From: Oscillospiraceae bacterium
GTDB lineage: Bacteria; Bacillota_A; Clostridia; Oscillospirales; WRJC01
NCBI GenBank assembly: GCA_009785015.1
Contig: WQXD01000203.1
Coordinates: forward strand, 1 to 6,752
Direction: 5' to 3'
DNA length: 6,752 nucleotides
Positions 6,039 to 6,752 of the stretch are shown one piece after another. The notes beneath the pieces are model-generated. The model saw only the letters and a program-made list of their open reading frames with translations, had not been told where the DNA came from and did no database searches. Numbering within the stretch: the first letter of the stretch is position 1; the number at the start of each line of letters is the position of its first letter. The position numbers and the translations under genes are program-made.

Positions 6039-6752
6039 ATGAAAATGAGCGATTTCAGAATAAACGAAATAATAGCGGACGCCTTAAAAGAGGACATCGG
6101 CCACGGCGATGTGACCACCAAGCTCACAATCCCCGAGGATACGACGGCGAAAGGCCGTTTTATCGCGAAAGAAAACGGGATAATCTGCGGGCTTGATGTG
6201 TGCGAAAGGGTCTTTTGGCTCATAGATGAAAGTACCGAATTTACCGCGCGCAAAAAAGACGGCGAAACCGTTTTGGCCGGAGAGGTATTCGCCGAAATTT
6301 CGGGGAAGGCGAGAAGCCTGCTGACGGGGGAGCGCACAGCCGTGAATTTCTTGCAGAGAATGTCGGGAATCGCGACAAAAACCGCGGCCGCCGCCGCGCA
6401 GGTCGCGGGCACGAAGGCCAAAATCGCCGACACCCGCAAAACCGCGCCGGGCCTGCGCATTTTGGAAAAATACGCCGTTTTGACCGGGGGCGGCACAAAT
6501 CACAGGTTCAATTTATCCGACGGGATACTGATAAAAGACAATCACATAGCCGCAGCGGGGGGTATAGCCCCGGCGCTCGAGCGGGCGAAAAAAGGCGCGC
6601 CGCACACCCTTAAAATCGAAGTCGAGTGCGAAAATCTCGCAGATGTGAGCGAAGCGCTCGCCGCGGGAGCCGATGTGATCATGCTCGACAATATGACAAA
6701 TGAAAATATGAAAAAGGCCGTGGAGCTCATAGGCGGCAGGGCGCTTGTCGAA
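6039..6752 (+). CDS. nadC: Nicotinate-nucleotide pyrophosphorylase (carboxylating), partial at the window end
   Basis: Quinolinate phosphoribosyltransferase converts quinolinate and PRPP to nicotinate mononucleotide, CO2 and pyrophosphate, a Mg2+-dependent cytosolic step. The 238 residues visible lack roughly the last 40-45 of a family usually near 280 long, because the window ends, not because the gene is broken. The N-terminal domain has EDIGHGDVTT (18-27). The barrel follows with ERTAVNFLQRMSG (98-110), DTRKTAPGLR (131-140), GGGTNHRFNLSDG (150-162), LIKDNH (164-169), KIEVE (192-196) and DVIMLDNM (212-219). These include the Arg99, Arg133, Lys134, His155, Arg156, Lys166 and Asp217 expected to hold quinolinate and phosphoribosyl groups. 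AGAGGG at 6023-6028 is ten bases before the chosen ATG; a second ATG two codons later is possible. It follows nadB with no terminator between. Confidence 0.96.
   Translation, partial: MKMSDFRINEIIADALKEDIGHGDVTTKLTIPEDTTAKGRFIAKENGIICGLDVCERVFWLIDESTEFTARKKDGETVLAGEVFAEISGKARSLLTGERTAVNFLQRMSGIATKTAAAAAQVAGTKAKIADTRKTAPGLRILEKYAVLTGGGTNHRFNLSDGILIKDNHIAAAGGIAPALERAKKGAPHTLKIEVECENLADVSEALAAGADVIMLDNMTNENMKKAVELIGGRALVE

Noticed and set aside
5864..6496. 210-codon open frame antisense to the nadB end and nadC
   Set aside because: It spans two real genes on the other strand and shows no family resemblance.

Overview
This window carries four complete or partial genes, all on the + strand. The order is: an orphan extracellular solute-binding lipoprotein (192-1697), a Mg2+-type P-type ATPase resembling MgtA/MgtB (1745-4396), L-aspartate oxidase NadB (4408-6006), and the first 238 residues of quinolinate phosphoribosyltransferase NadC (6039 to the window edge). 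The gaps are 47, 11 and 32 bases. No terminator-like hairpin is visible between the genes, so one transcript from the promoter at 126-154 could cover everything. The window does not prove that.

The likely host is an anaerobic Firmicute of the class Clostridia, probably related to Oscillospiraceae. This rests on the solute-binding protein, which belongs to a permease-less lipoprotein type I associate with those bacteria, and on Shine-Dalgarno sequences ahead of every gene. The genes have moderate GC with frequent ATA (Ile) and AGG (Arg) codons, while the 190-base leader is much richer in AT. This placement is inference.

Region by region: positions 1-125 hold no gene I can support. They contain a cluster of degenerate repeats (ATTGG..., AGTGACCCCCGA/AGTCACCCTCGA, and the exact direct repeat AATTGGATTT spaced 21 bp), a 12-bp palindrome, and a TGTC-N4-GACA inverted repeat. 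The last overlaps the -35 box of a near-consensus extended -10 promoter. Read on the minus strand, this block starts with TG and looks like the multi-repeat terminus of an IS21-like insertion sequence. If so, the -35 box lies inside the element end and the -10 box in the flanking DNA.

Functionally, nadB and nadC encode the first and third steps of de novo NAD synthesis (aspartate to iminoaspartate; quinolinate to nicotinate mononucleotide). The middle enzyme, NadA, is not in the window and may lie downstream. The Mg2+ pump lies only 11 bases ahead of nadB. It lacks room for a Mg2+-sensing leader such as an M-box, so its expression may be tied to its neighbours. Nothing here looks like a wholly new biological system. 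The most interesting points are the repeat-rich promoter region and the unusual combination of lipoprotein, Mg2+ ATPase and NAD genes.
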